DNA from: Bryoerythrophyllum caledonicum
Taxonomy: Eukaryota > Streptophyta > Bryopsida > Pottiales > Pottiaceae
Direction: 5' to 3'
Length of the DNA stretch: 64,000 nt
NCBI GenBank assembly: GCA_963971425.1
Contig: OZ020526.1
Coordinates: 620,001 to 684,000, forward strand
Shown here piece after piece: positions 22,925-35,698 of this stretch (its first letter is position 1; every line of letters begins with the position of its first letter). The notes beneath the pieces were generated by a model. That model searched no databases and was not told the origin of the DNA. It was given only the letters and a program-made list of their open reading frames with translations. The translations under genes and the position numbers were made by a program.

Positions 22925-23773
22925 TGTAAGCCCAAAAATAGAACCCCTAAGAGAATGAATTTTTAAACCCACAAGGTCCTATCGTTACACCACGTAAACT
23001 ATTCGTTATGCTTAACTTGTACATTCTATTTTTTCTGGATCTGGATCTTTGGCATATCTATTTATATATTTAGAATCCAATAGTACTATTATTTTAACCC
23101 CGTTAAGTGGACTCGATTAACCCTTCCTTGGAATTAAGCACTTAACGGTGGATAAATTAAATAGGTATAAATAATTATTTAATTATTTGTTATCTAATTA
23201 TTACGGTTATTATTTATTATGATTAGTATTATTATTATTTTATTTTTTTAATTAATTTTTGTTTGTTTTATTAATTTTTATTTTATTTTTATTTTATATA
23301 TATATATATTTTTTTGGAGTTTAGGTCGGCTGATCAGGCCTGATCCAGATCCTATTTTGGAGCAACAACTTCGGCAGCCTTTATCTTTTGATTCGGAACT
23401 CCGAATCCAAAAAAATTTCCTTTTAAAATGACCAGCAGCTCAATTCCAACTTGAATAGACCACTTAGAACCAAAATCAGCACGCCGAGGACATAGAAACC
23501 ACCATCACAAGCAATTTTCATGCACCAACGATCTCAACACATCATTATGATCCCAAAGACGAACTTATGCATACAAAATGGAATCCATGGGCTATGGGCC
23601 GGTTCAGTTCTGATGGAAATTTGTGGCCAAATACCTAATTCTGGCAAAAATTTACCAGCGCTTCCGCATAAGATTCGGCCACCGGAATTTTAACACCTTG
23701 CTCCTCGCAGCTCTCCAGCACCTTCTCTCCAGATAGCACCGTGCGCGCGGGCTCTTGATCTCTCGTACAGACG
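22925..23773. mobile_element. Solo LTR, family 2, left part only (unit A)
   Basis: Begins TGTAAGCCC after CACTCAC, exactly as at 40939, and stops at the duplication junction 23773/23774. It contains the CAGCGCTTCCGC motif at 23656-23667. Confidence 0.9.
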
Positions 23774-24046
23774 CCTAATACATTCCAACAATGAAGATGA
23801 CTTGTGAGAGAAGAAGCAAGTCGTTTGGCGTAGTATAGAAATGCAATATGTACAACTGCTAACCATTTTCTTCTCCCTTTCGTAGGGTGCTCCACCAGGT
23901 CATATCTCACCTAGGAATCTAACAATTCGCAAGTCAAAATTCACGTTACAAGTTCCAGTGTCTGATCTAGAACTAAATAGTGGTCCTAAATTTTACGGTG
24001 GATGGCGGAACCGTATCAAGCAGAGCCAAAAACTAGAGCCACTTTG

Positions 24047-24486
24047 CTACTGCGGCGGGGCGGGGTTCTGCACGGCGCGCAGAATCTCCTGTTGCGGTTC
24101 TTCCTCCAGAATCCCGAGCACCCGGTGCGAGACGTAATCTTGGATGTATGCCTTCTTGATGCGCCGCGCCCTCAACCACGCCGGCTCCTGCACACACAAG
24201 ATCCGTTCGCTCAGACCATAAGAGCACCAGAGGATGAGGAGACGAAGAGGAGTCGACAAAAAGAGGAGACGAAGAGAAGAGGGGAGGAGAGAAGAGGAGA
24301 CGACAGAAGAGGAGACGACAGAAGAGGAGACAAAGAGAAGAGGAGAGGAGAGAGGAGAAGAGAGAAGAGGAGTGAAGAGAAGAGGAGAGAGCGGGCATTT
24401 ACCTCGGCGACGAACCATGAGAATCCGAACTTGGCGAGGAGCAGTAGGTGCTCCAGCAACAGGATGGCGGCGAGGCCGGGCTCGAT
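24047..24486 (-). pseudogene. Anoctamin (TMEM16-like) C-terminal fragment, copy B
   Basis: Duplicate of the fragment at 3816-4255. Exons are 24486-24403 and 24187-24047 with splice sites preserved. Protein differences are few (VVE to VAE at the end of the first exon, LKA to LRA and HP to HR in the second). The CT-rich intron differs by small changes. Nothing in the sequence shows either copy to be functional. Confidence 0.5.
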
Positions 24487-24955
24487 CTTCCATCATTAGA
24501 GAAGTTTTGGGGTCATTGAGAGGCCCCGTGAGCCAAAAATCGGGGAGTTGTTTTGAGCGGGAAATGTACAGGACACATCAGAAAATTGTAGTGGCACACA
24601 AGGTGCCACCTCGCTGCCACACTCGAGCTCATGCAAGTTAGCAGCCAATCACTGAACTGAAGTCCTTGCTTGGATACAGTAGACAACAAACTTTTTCATG
24701 TGTGCTTAGACGTACTCTCAATATTTTAGTAGATCCACGGCCTTTGAAATTTTTTGAAAAAAACAGCGTTGTCCTAGCCGGACTGAATAAACAAACTGTA
24801 AATTTATGGTGGGAATCTGATGACATGGATTAATGGTGCACAATCTAAATATGTAATCATCCTCTTTCCCAGCCCCAGGCGTCTTAGATATTTAGTTTCA
24901 AAAGTTCTGAGGAGAGAAGCAAGTTACTTTGCTATAGCAAGTTACTTTGCTGTAG

Positions 24956-25963
24956 CTAGATGTCGATGAGGTCCATAGTGTCGTGCTCCACAACACTGTG
25001 GATGCACGTGGTAAGTGTATTTCACTACGCGTTGAAATTGGATCATGGGTGACATTGAGAGGAGCCGAAACAGGACCATGGTCTCAGGATGCTAGGATTC
25101 ATGGTGTTGACACGTTTACTGGAGCATGGAAGGCCCAAATTTTAGAGTTTAGTTTCAAAGTGGAGGTGCGACGAGGGAAAGATGTGTTGCAGCTTGACGA
25201 TATCAAGGTGCGGCATGCTTATCAGCGATGGCAACTACAGCTTGATCCGGCGACTTGTGTCAACAAGCCACGCGCATGCAATCTGCTATATTTGTCCTAC
25301 TGGGACGACTGGGTTGATCCAGCGGCGATGATAGATGTCATTCTTGTCGTACATCATGAGGTTGGAGAGGCTGCATTGCGCAATGGCCGTAGTCATAAGT
25401 AGCTCTTAGATAATGGTACTTTTTTTTTGAAAGCCATCTATGTTCCTCAATCTGGCACTTCTTTGTATGGTAGTCTAGAAAAATTGTCACTACCCGCCCT
25501 TGATGATCCGCATTGGCCCCTCCCGGACATGGACACCTCAAAGGCTTTCAGAGCTAAGCTTGCGGTGGATATTGCGGAAGCAATGAAAGGGGGCACTGGT
25601 AGTAAAGCGGCACATGTGAAGTGGTTCATGCCCGTGCAGGTCATGGTGGACTTCTTTTCGGTAGCAGACGACGTACGTCGCACTTCGACGATGTACATCA
25701 TCAAGGCACCATCAACAACAGTTCTGAATAGTTTAATGGATGTTGAATGGGACGAGAAGTTCCAAGCAGGGCAAGACGTGCTTAAGCTCACCGTTAGCAA
25801 GTCTAGCATGGTTTTCCGCTATCATTTAGCGCGACAGGTGTTGTATCTCAATTTTCAGCGTGTGCGCTACAGGAAGGAGGATAGTGTTTGGGTGCCCATT
25901 GATCACGCTGTGCTTCAGCACATTATGTCCATTGATACATTGAGTTTATACAGATTGACCTAG
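24956..25963 (+). CDS. Unknown gene X, last exon(s), copy B
   Basis: Better preserved copy. From the acceptor at 24955 the frame is open for about 148 codons (including VEIGSWVTLRGAETGPW, LQLDDIKVRHAYQRWQLQLD and LLYLSYWDDWVDPAAM) to TAG 25400-25402. It then continues in the same frame as a 178-residue open frame, counted from ATG 25427, to 25963. About 15 of 512 bases differ from copy A in the second part, several of them changing amino acids (for example GWDEK to EWDEK). No domain is recognised. The Trp-rich, acidic-neutral composition is unlike the surrounding AT-rich DNA, which supports a once-real gene. Confidence 0.45.
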
Positions 25964-26510
25964 GTTTGGATTCATACTACAACATTTATTACTTTTAATG
26001 TAGTGGACATTAAATGCAAGCCCGTACACCAGTTGTGAAGTAGACAATTAGTATAGTGATAAAATTATACACCAAATACTAATCACTACAGTATTAGTGA
26101 GTGCTTTTGGTTTGGTAGTTGGCATTCGGTATTTTGCATTTAGTCTAATGATATATATACCGTATCCTAGGGTAAGGTTCGGCTTTAAATAATTCTAAAA
26201 ATAGCTTTTAGAATATGTTTAGATATATGATTTGGAAATATCATCAGAATTTTAACACGGTGAAAAAAAATTGAAGAATAACAAATTTTTAGTACAACAT
26301 CGAAAAATTTAGAAAATGTAAAAATATTAGTGCAACATCGAAAAATTTAGAAAATGTTAAAATGTTAGTGTAACATCCAAAAAATTTATGAGGAGGCTAA
26401 CAGTCGTCAAAGAAACTCCACCTAGGAGCGTGTACCTGTGAGCGTAGTACAGCAGGCCAAAAAAATTTAGAAAATGTGAAAAAGCTAAAGCAAAATCCAA
26501 AAAATACTTG

Positions 26511-26746
26511 AACGAGCAGCCATCCAGAAACTCCACCTATGAGCCTGGTAAAGCAGGCTGTGTAGGAGGCTTAAGTCCGGCTCACTACCCCAAGGGCCGC
26601 CACGTCAACAAAAGCATAGAGCCTACACAAGCCGGATACACCAGGGCCGGTTATGAATTCGTTAATGGTATGTGGAGCGTTTCATTATATCAAGGCCACC
26701 TGCAGCATCAACAAACGATATGGGACAATGCCCCAAGTTAATATGT
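26511..26746. repeat. Dispersed repeat R1, first version (unit B)
   Basis: Duplicate of 6280-6515 carried by the tandem duplication. Confidence 0.6.
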
Positions 26747-27143
26747 TTCTTTGCTCTAACGCTTAATCTGCTTCTTTGCTTGATTGTTGTAATACATTCC
26801 ACGTGCATTTGAGAACGTGGTCACGCTACCCTATTCCCAAGTACTTAATCTGATTCAAAAAATTAGGTACAGACTGATACAGTGTACGTACCCTTTAGAT
26901 ATATATTTCAGCTGCTACAGCAATAATTCCTTATACAAATATGTCGAGGTACAAATTGTTCCACGTACTAAAAAAAAACTTTGACTCATCTACATAAACA
27001 AGGTTAACTAACGTGTTAGTCAACATTTAAACAAATGCAGCATGAACAGTCTTAAATCAAAGTTCTATACTTCATTGTTTGTGAATTGAGCCTTTGAGTG
27101 TCATAAGGTCTAGCAGTATGTTCACAACACAAGCAACGATTTG

Positions 27144-28664
27144 CTAAATCGCCGAATCACAATCAGATGCAGGCTCTTTGTCATTCACTAGAGTGTTGTC
27201 ATCCTTGCCGGCGGCTCGTAATACGCTCAAGAAGATAGTACAATTGGTATGGTGGTGTGGCTCCATCAGTCCCCCAAATTGTGCCACCCACGGGCCTGTG
27301 AGATGAATCGGTGATGAAGCATGGTGAGGATCCTTGCACCTCTTGCACTTATAATCTCGACCTGCCATCAGTTCCGCCACGCATGGAGCATGCAAGAAGC
27401 AACCACAAGATGACAAAATCGCGGCTTTCCACACAAATCATAAACCACAATAAGCACAAGTGTCATTGCCTTCTACTCCTAAAGGGGGAATAGATGATTG
27501 TGTTGGATAATTAAATGGCCTCGGTTTTTGAAGTGTGAGGGATTGTCGCTTTGCTTTCGCAAGTTGTGCTTGAGCGCTTGTCAATGTTGCAAGAGCCGCG
27601 TCGTGTGCTGTGCGTTGCGTTGTCGCATCTGACTCCAGCTGCAACACCTCAGCCCGAAACTTTGCGTCTGACTCTCGCAGAGAAGCAAGCTGAGCCGACA
27701 ATTCTTCCATTTCCGCGGCTTTGTTAGCATACTCAGTAGCTGGAGCGCCTTCACGAAGAAGACGTTTTACTTGTTTTGATGCTACAATGTATGCAGCATT
27801 AAGGGCATCCTCGGCTTCGTCATCTTCCACGTGCATTTTCTCGAAAGCGGCGTTGAGTTTTAGGCGTGTCTCCTGTAGAGGGGCCGCTATCGCCTCGACT
27901 TCATTGGCGCAGATGCACTCCTCCTCCTGCACAGCAACAAGACCAATGGAGGACGGTGGGCCGAAACTGTTTGCTTTGTTGCTTGTGCAAGATAATTGTG
28001 AAATTATCTTGCACAAGCCTTCGACTTGGCAGTGCGTTGCCACCGGCCCAAGCTTCTGGGGATTACGGCGTTGATTCTTCAATCGATGCTCCATGCGCCA
28101 GAGTGCTTCCGCGCCCCAGTTCACAGGCTTCTGATGAACGAACGTGGCGTAGCAAGCCTTCAAGAATCGCAAAGAGTAGTAAGCATTGTCGGGTTTATTA
28201 CCGTAGACCTTGAAGTATTGTTGCCCGAACGTCTTCACCTGTGTTGGATCGGTGCACCTTGCCAACTCGTATTGATGGAGCTGACTGCCCGGCTTCCACA
28301 CGTTGGTGACTTCCTTGTCGGTGATGAAGGGATACACCTTGGAGACTTGCTTCACAAGCGGACCTTCGGCGCAAAGACCCACCCGCGTAGTGAAGAACTG
28401 GCACCCGTAATGTGCGTCACGCCCAAGCAGCATAGGTGCTGCAGCAACCATTCGCTCGTGCAAGTCGTTTCCAATATCCGCGACGTCAAACGGATCACCA
28501 AACTCCTCTGCGGAAATCCCACGCACAGTCAGTGCCTCGCTCTCAGTGGCACCTGAAGAGGAGTCATCCGCGTGATTCTCTGGTGCAGGAAGTTGAAGCA
28601 TCGGCGGTGGGTTGCAGCTCACCCTCCGCTTCCGCTTCCCCTCCATTTTCTGTCGTGACGTCAT
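27144..28664 (-). CDS. Unknown gene Y (N-terminal domain, coiled coil, RING-like finger), copy B
   Basis: Nearly intact: 408 residues are open from ATG 28664 to TGA 27438-27440, and the same frame then continues 96 codons to 27144. The N-terminal 200 residues hold the conserved unknown domain. Residues about 250-370 are heptad-like and rich in Ala, Glu and Leu (KAAEMEELSAQLASLRESDA), hence a coiled coil. The finger ligands CAYC lie just before the stop; CGCFLHAPC and CKRC lie just after it, so the stop cuts the finger in half. Copy A has GGA at this codon, so the stop arose after the duplication. No introns are needed. Gene X points towards it from the other side. Confidence 0.6.
27982..28017. 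repeat. Perfect 16-bp hairpin with GTGA loop, in gene Y (copy B)
   Basis: Identical hairpin to 7750-7785, encoding part of GLCKIISQLSCTS on the minus strand. The third homologue (near 51551) has GLCNIIEHLAAMS there and no such palindrome. Confidence 0.85.
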
Positions 28665-29286
28665 TGAAACTCAACTACATTACCCTACTAGGTCAGGATA
28701 AAACGGTCAGGACAAAACGGTGAGCATGCAAGAACAATAGGGGATGAAAACTAAAAAAGCTAGAGTGGGCTTTGAAAACAACAAGCAGCTGAAACAGACT
28801 TGACAGAAATGGCCAATGGGAAGTTCCAAAACATGGCGGACATGGCCAAAGCTTGCTTCACATCTATCAAATGTCAAGCTAGGACTTGACAATTTGATGT
28901 AGTTATACAGTAAAATGCAGTAAACTTGTCTGAATTGAAGTGCTAGCAAGTAGCCTAATTACACCCACACTTGATAGTTTGATGTAGCACAACAAAGTGA
29001 AGGTAAGGTTCTCAATTGAAGTGCTAGCAAGTGCACAATTACACTCAGTACAATTGGCACGTCACTAGAAATCATTGAGTAGGACCCTTGAATAAGAAAT
29101 GAAATCTTCTACAGCTAGGTAATAATATATATAATAATATATATATATAAAAGGTAATATATCCAAAAAGGATCTCCGATTCCCACCATGCTGCTATATC
29201 CCAAGAAAGCTTCTTCCGGATCCTGGTTTTTTTTCATTCCAATCTCTAATTGAATTGATAATAATGTATATAGATTGCGTAACAAA

Positions 29287-29530
29287 TCCAAGAGTCCCGG
29301 AGTCTTGGAGTCCTAGAGATTGAATTATTTAAGTTTCCAATTCCGAAGGTTCCAAAGTCCCATTGTTTTGCAGTCCTGGGGTCATGGAGTCCCGGAGTCC
29401 CGGAGTCTTGGAGTTCTGAAGTCTCCGAGTCCCGCAGTCCCGCAGTCCCGCAGTCCCGCAGTCCTAAAGTCCTTGAATCGTTGAGTCGAGGAGTCTCTAA
29501 GTCTCAGAGTCCCAAAGTTCAAGAATCCTG
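29287..29530. repeat. Minisatellite of GAGTCCCGG units (unit B)
   Basis: Counterpart of 9058-9310. It has lost several GAGTCTTGG units at its left end and gained a run of four CAGTCCCG units near 29425-29460. Confidence 0.75.
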
Positions 29531-30388
29531 AAATCTCTAAATCCATGAGACTTGGAGTCAATAAATTTGGATTTTTAAATTTTATTGTTTGAAAGGTGTG
29601 GGTTTAAAAGGTATGAATTAAGAAATTAAGGAATTAAAAGGTAAGACTAGAAAAAGACTCAAAGATTCACGGACTTAAAGACTCAAGATCTAAAGGACTT
29701 TGAGACACCGGGACTCCGGGACTCCGGTTTGACAAAAAAAGAATTGAAAAAGTAAGGGTTGAAAAAGTAAGGATTGGAAATGTAAGCATTGAAATGTAAG
29801 AATTGAAAAGTAAGGATTGAAAAAGTAAGACATGAGAGAGGCAATTTTGTACTTTTACTTAATTTTACTTTTTGGTACTTGCATTTTACTTTTTGTTTCT
29901 TTAACTTTTGGATTAGTATACTTGACTTATACCTTTTTACTTTTATATTTTCTTTTACTATATTGTTTACTTCTTTTACATTTAGGTGACTGACTTTTAT
30001 TTTTAAAGTCACTTATAGATGACTGGCTTATATTTAGACTTTCACTAATAGGTAACAAACTTCTATTGTAATATTTTATCTTTACCTATATTTTTGGGGT
30101 TGATATTTCCTTTATTTTTAAACTTTTTAGCATATTTTACTTTTGGATACATGACTCCATTATTACTTTTACTTCTAGGTGACTTGCTTTTGCTTTTAGT
30201 TCTATTTTGATTACCACTTTTAGGTCAGTGATATTTAGTGAAAAAATTTAAGCACATCATTTCATATTAGCGTAGAAGAAGGTATCATTGTAAAAATGTT
30301 AGTGCATCATCCAAAAAGTACGATGAGGAGGCTAACGTCCGGCAAACATACTCCAAAATAATTTCCGGAGGTACATAAAAAATCTCCA

Positions 30389-30614
30389 CATATAAACGCG
30401 TACATGTCAGTCAACATGGGCGTGATCAAGCAGGCCGTGTAGGGGGCTTTAGTCCGACACACTACCCCAGGGACCTCCACATCAACTTAAGCAAGTAGCC
30501 TACACAAGCTGGGTATACTTAGGCCCGGTTAATCGAAAGACATTGAAAGTGTACTCCATTATATTGAAGTTTTCCGCATCGTCAACAAACAATATGGGAC
30601 AATGCCCCAACTTG
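30389..30614. repeat. Dispersed repeat R1, second version (unit B)
   Basis: Duplicate of 10180-10405 carried by the tandem duplication. Confidence 0.6.
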
Positions 30615-31548
30615 TAAGTGGGCGCCATGCACCTTGTTTATCCTGACCGTTGATTGTGACCGTTGACCGACGAATGTTTCCCACATGCTGCTAATGAAGC
30701 ACCCAGATGATATGACCCAGTTCATACTATGGTGCACATGATACCTGGTACCTCACCGTGTAATACCTACCTTGGCTGCTACAACAACCATGGTAACATC
30801 CAGTTTACTAATTCATGTGTAGTTTCAAGACCGGTTATACGGATATTCTTAAGCATTCTATCAATATACATTAATGGAAATTGTTGAGAATGAAAGTTAG
30901 CAAAAGTAAAAGTCAGCAAAAATGAAACTTTTTGAAAATAATGCTTTTGAAAGATGAAACTTTTGTGAAATAATAATTTTGGAAAATGAACCTTCAAACA
31001 TCAAAAAAAGCTAGTAAATGCAAAAGTATCCTTTTTGAAGTAGTGCTTTTGTAAAAAAAGAACAAATCGTGTATTATAGATATTACATAAGTTTGACCCT
31101 GGCATCACATGGGTATCACTACACCCCTTTAGTATGCCACCACTTCTACTCATCTTTGTGAAATTTAACACTAAATATCAATGTGTAAAATTTTATTACC
31201 GCCAAAAGCCACCATATGATTGGCAAGTAATGTTGAAGTTCATATTTATTTTTTGCTACATTAGTAGGATAATCAACATTTAGTGTTTGGGCACTCACTT
31301 TCTCTCAGTACACTAAAAGTCGCATTTAGTGTAGTGACACAAATAGTGTACTTACCATAGTACACTAATTGCAAACAAGTTGACAAATAGTGTACTAATT
31401 GCAAACAAGTTGACGAATAAAGTTAGCCGTCCATGACATTCATGATACCATAATCAAGTTTCTTGTGCCAATTAAAATTACATAAACTAAAAAGATACCC
31501 CCAATCAAAATTCACTTTATCAAAGATTACTTTATCAGAGTACCCTTT

Positions 31549-32105
31549 ATGGAAATTTACTTTTTTCAAAGTTCACTTTTCCAAGTGCTTACTTTTTCAA
31601 GAGATTACTTTTTTAAGTTTTACTTCTTAAAAGGTTTATTTTTTCAAAAGTTCTTTGTTTCAAACGTTTTCTTTTTCAAAACTTCAATTTTTCAAAAGAA
31701 TGTTCTTCCAAACATTTACTTTTTAAAAACTTTACTTATTCAAAACTTTGAGTTTTTAAAAGTTCACTTTTTCAAAAACATACTTTTTCAAAACTTTACT
31801 TCTTAAAAAACAATAAAAATTCAAAAGTTTAATTTTCCAAACATTTACTTTTCAAACATTTACTTTTTCAAACATTTACTTTTCATACATTTACTTTTTC
31901 AAACATTTACTTTCCATACATTTACTTTTTCAAACATTTACTTTTTCAAACATTTTCTTTTTCATTCATTTACTTTTTCAAACATTGACTTTTTCAAATG
32001 TTTACTTTTCAAATGTTTATTTTTTCATATCTTCTCTTTTTCCAATATTTACTTTTGGAAAAGCTTATTTTTACAAAAGTTTACCTTTTCAAAAGGTAAA
32101 TTGTC
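31549..32105. repeat. TTTACTTTTTCAAACA minisatellite (unit B)
   Basis: Counterpart of 11386-11880, with extra CATTTACTTTTC units around 31850-31960 and the Phe-rich frame cut short, as expected for non-coding repeat DNA. Confidence 0.75.
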
Positions 32106-33279
32106 TTTTTTCCCCCAATTGATGTTTTTCCCCGAATCTTTACAAAAGTTCACAAATAGTGTAGTAGTTCACATTTAGCGTACTATTCTATCACTACACT
32201 AATTGCGTAGTTGACAATTAGTGTACGGGTTCGTATTTAGTGTCCACTACACTATTTAAATGCCCGGGCTACACATTTTTCACTATTGGTGGTACTAAGT
32301 TTCAAACCACAAATCCAAAAAAAAAAACCCTTCAATTAGCTCTTCCTAGGGACAATCTAATATAAAAGTTTCAAAATGAAAGAATTTTCTCACCCTACAA
32401 AAAAAATCTTAATATAGATCTCATATTCAATTTGTGTTTAGAAAAAGATACAAGATCCGCACATCTTGTTGCATCCTTTCTTTTTGCCTAATACAACGTA
32501 TAGTAGTATGTGGTATGAAGAGTATAATTAATACACAGTATGAAAGGTTTAGTTTGTACATGGTATAAATAGTATATGTTGTACATAATTCAAAGGGTTT
32601 ACAGTGGTACTTAGTGTCAATAGAATAGTAACTTAGGACATAGTAGAATAATATTGATTGATATGTTGCATGTAAGGCTTAATTAGTACTTAGTGTAAAT
32701 AATCTAGTGAAAATAGTGTAATTGATATTAGTAGTGTTAAGTATAAATAGAATGGTTTGTATGTGGTATATGGCAGTGTATCTCTATGTATAATAGATTA
32801 CAGTTTATTTGGTAAAGTCGGGCCTATGGCTGTTGGCTTACCTATGACTGCTTATCCATAACTTATCCTCAAGCCATTGATTATTGAAACAAGACAAAGT
32901 TCAGGTTAGTTAAAGGCTATTGTCATTTAGTATCTTTTAATTTTAGTAAAGTTATACATTTACTTAACTAGGGATTGTTTTTTGGTTTTTTTGAGGACAA
33001 AGGGCATCCACTAGTATAGTACAAATGATATTGTTAGTATATTTAATGAGTAGCCTTATAATGGTACAAAGTATGATAGGTTTAATTAGCACTTCGTACA
33101 AAGAGTATGATTAGTTCTTCAATAATTTAAGAACATATTTCAAGTATGATGTATATATGGTGTAATGAATACATAGTATAAATGGTATGATTGGTATATA
33201 GTGTATGATTATACACTATGATTATTATTATATTTGATACATATTATAAATAATGTAACTAGTACATAGTATATACATA

Positions 33280-33293
33280 TTACAAGTTACAAC
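33280..33293. repeat. LINE target-site duplication, 5' side (unit B)
   Basis: TTACAAGTTACAAC immediately before the LINE 5' end. It matches the 3' side at 49466-49479 exactly. Confidence 0.9.
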
Positions 33294-35698
33294 GAGGCAG
33301 AATGAGTAGAGAGTGAGCTCCGTATTTCGTGGTGAGGGGAGGCACAAGGACTTAGTCTAGAATTCTTGGAGTATGTGCAGTAAGAGGTTGTTGGCCTTAC
33401 TGTGAGCCCACATTGTTCAAGATCTAGACGTTGGTGAGGCTTGGAAGGTAGATCGCACTTGTTGGAAGAGCTCAAAGTACTAGATCTGGAAGTTTGAGAG
33501 GTGATGGACGAGTCTTTGAGAGAGATCATTGCAAGTTGAATCTGAAGCGTGGGAAACGAGTGTTGTTGCATAGATCTAAACTCACTGACTTTCCTCAACT
33601 CTAGATCTGTCCATATCGAGTGTAGATAGATCGTGATTTGCATGCCCACCATTTAGCCCTTGTCTCTCCTTGATCCACGACTCCATCACACAAGATTGAG
33701 CAACACGAGGAGCCAACATTGCCACCAGGACGCAAGCGCTCATCAACTCTTCGAAAGCCAGATCCGCGTCTCCTTACAGGCCATCTCTAACCTTCCCTGC
33801 ACCTTGTTGTTATTTCCTTTCATTACAATTGTTATTTCCACATTATCACCATGCTCTTGTAGGAAATTACACACTTTACAAAATAGATCTAACATAACTT
33901 GTTCAAAGATTTTATGCACTAGATCTGGAAGACTACACCACAGAACAACCTCTGGAGTGAAGGTCTACAGAACACACCTCAAAGATCTACCCCGAGACAG
34001 CTACAACACACCAGATCAGGCCATTTCTACCCATTTCTATTTATTTTCTGCAGTAGACACTAGGATCTACAGTAACACATTGCACCTCACCACACCCACA
34101 CACACTAGTAGTAGCACACCTAAAACTCACCATTACATCACGTATACACAGCTCTACATTCAAACCCTAGTAGAGAGCTACACTAACTTCGTGGCTCCAG
34201 ATCGCACGCGGAAGCGCTTGCAAAATTTTTCAGATCTAGATCTACATACGCAGAATTAACAAGATAGCACATCATCAGCACGGAAGCAAACAACACTAAC
34301 GCAAGAGCGCACAAGAACACAACGCAACAGCCAACATAAAAACAACAATACCATCTACACCAAGAACTCAACAAGAACGCACAGTAAAGGCACAACAACG
34401 CAAGGTGGCAACGAAAGTAAACAAAAAGAGGGGAAAAGCACATACGAGCTGTAGGAGACCAAGGAGATTAGACGCCCGTAGCAACAACACTCCTGGGAGA
34501 AACGCAAGCCAACACAACAGATCAAAGCAACTCACAGCATCACAGGGAGCAACTCACCTCCCACTTCTCCTTTCGTTACCTCCTCTCATGTATCCCCCCC
34601 TTCCCCCTTGACTTCTCCTCCTCTAAACTTCCACTCTTCCTCCCCCCCTCCAGATCCTATCCCCCCTCTTCACCTCCCTACAGACCCCCCTCCCCATTCC
34701 TCCCGATCCTCACCTCCAGATCCCACCCTCCCTCCCCCCAATTGTTCCTTCCCTCTTTAGTTCTCTCCCTCGGAAACATCACCCTCCACCTCCCCTTCCC
34801 GACCCCCTCACCACGATCTCACCAAACCCCCCCTGCCCTCAATCTCCCTCCCCACCCGACCCTCTCTAAACCGGACTACACTCTCCCCACTCCAGACCTC
34901 ATCCTCCCCTATCGCTCCTCAGCCCCCCTCTCAGACAGAATCTACTCTCCCCCTCCCTCCCGACTCCCCTTCTTCGCCCTCATCTAAACCCCAACTGACT
35001 CTACTCTCTCTATCAACCTCCCTCGGTAAACCCTCGCACCTCTTCCTGTACACACGAACCCTCCTGTGTACACGAACCCTCCTGTGTACACGAACCCTGA
35101 TAAACCCTCCCGTGCACACGAACTCTCCTGTGCACACCAACCTTCTTGTGCACACGAACCCTCCTGTGCACACGAACCTTCTTGTGTACACAAACCCTGA
35201 TGAACCCTTCCTACCTCTCCTGTACACACGAACCCAGACAAGCCGAGCGACCTTGACGAAGACACCTCATAAACCCCTATACCGACCTGATAGAACACAG
35301 AAGCAACCCGCAGAAAACCCCCAGCGACCTGTAGAAAACATCCAGCGACCTGAAACACCCCCGCAGCGACCCGCAAAAATCCTACAGCGACCCGTGCGAA
35401 CTTCGCAGCGACCCGCAGTTCTGGAGTTGCGACCCCCAACCAGGGCTGTGACCTCCCAATATTGCACAACGACCCTGTAGCCTCCTCCAGCGACCTACTA
35501 GCCCCCCTTAGCGACCTCCCAAACCCTCTTAGCGACCCACTAGCCCCCCTTAGCAACCTCACAAACCCTCCCAGCGACCCCCCAACTCCTAATAACAACC
35601 CCCCCAAACCCTACAGCGACCTCTCTCATCCCACCAAGGACCCTCTAACTTTGAGCAAATCAATTTCAGCAGCAGTATTAGTTAGGAGCAGAACTAAC
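33294..35698 (+). promoter_or_regulatory. LINE 5' leader with tandem repeats (unit B)
   Basis: Same organisation as unit A: the CACACGAACC repeats lie at 35040-35240 with one extra unit, and the GCGACC repeats at 35275-35690. The plus frame at 33660 is shorter than in unit A (199 against 264 codons), which argues against it coding for a protein. Confidence 0.5.

Larger units (their letters stand above)
3543..23773. repeat. Tandem duplication, copy A
   Basis: The segment beginning CCTAATACATTCCAAC at 3543 begins again at 23774, head to tail, with the same gene order. Hand-compared stretches differ at roughly 1-3 percent of positions. Copy A ends inside a solo LTR (22925-23773) whose intact version in copy B continues past the breakpoint (after 41786). 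Only about 1 bp of microhomology is visible at the junction. Copy A differs from copy B by a 2477-bp solo LTR at 17125-19601, loss of about 275 bp within the LINE near 21955, and a 46-bp tandem doubling near 11070-11160. Confidence 0.92.
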
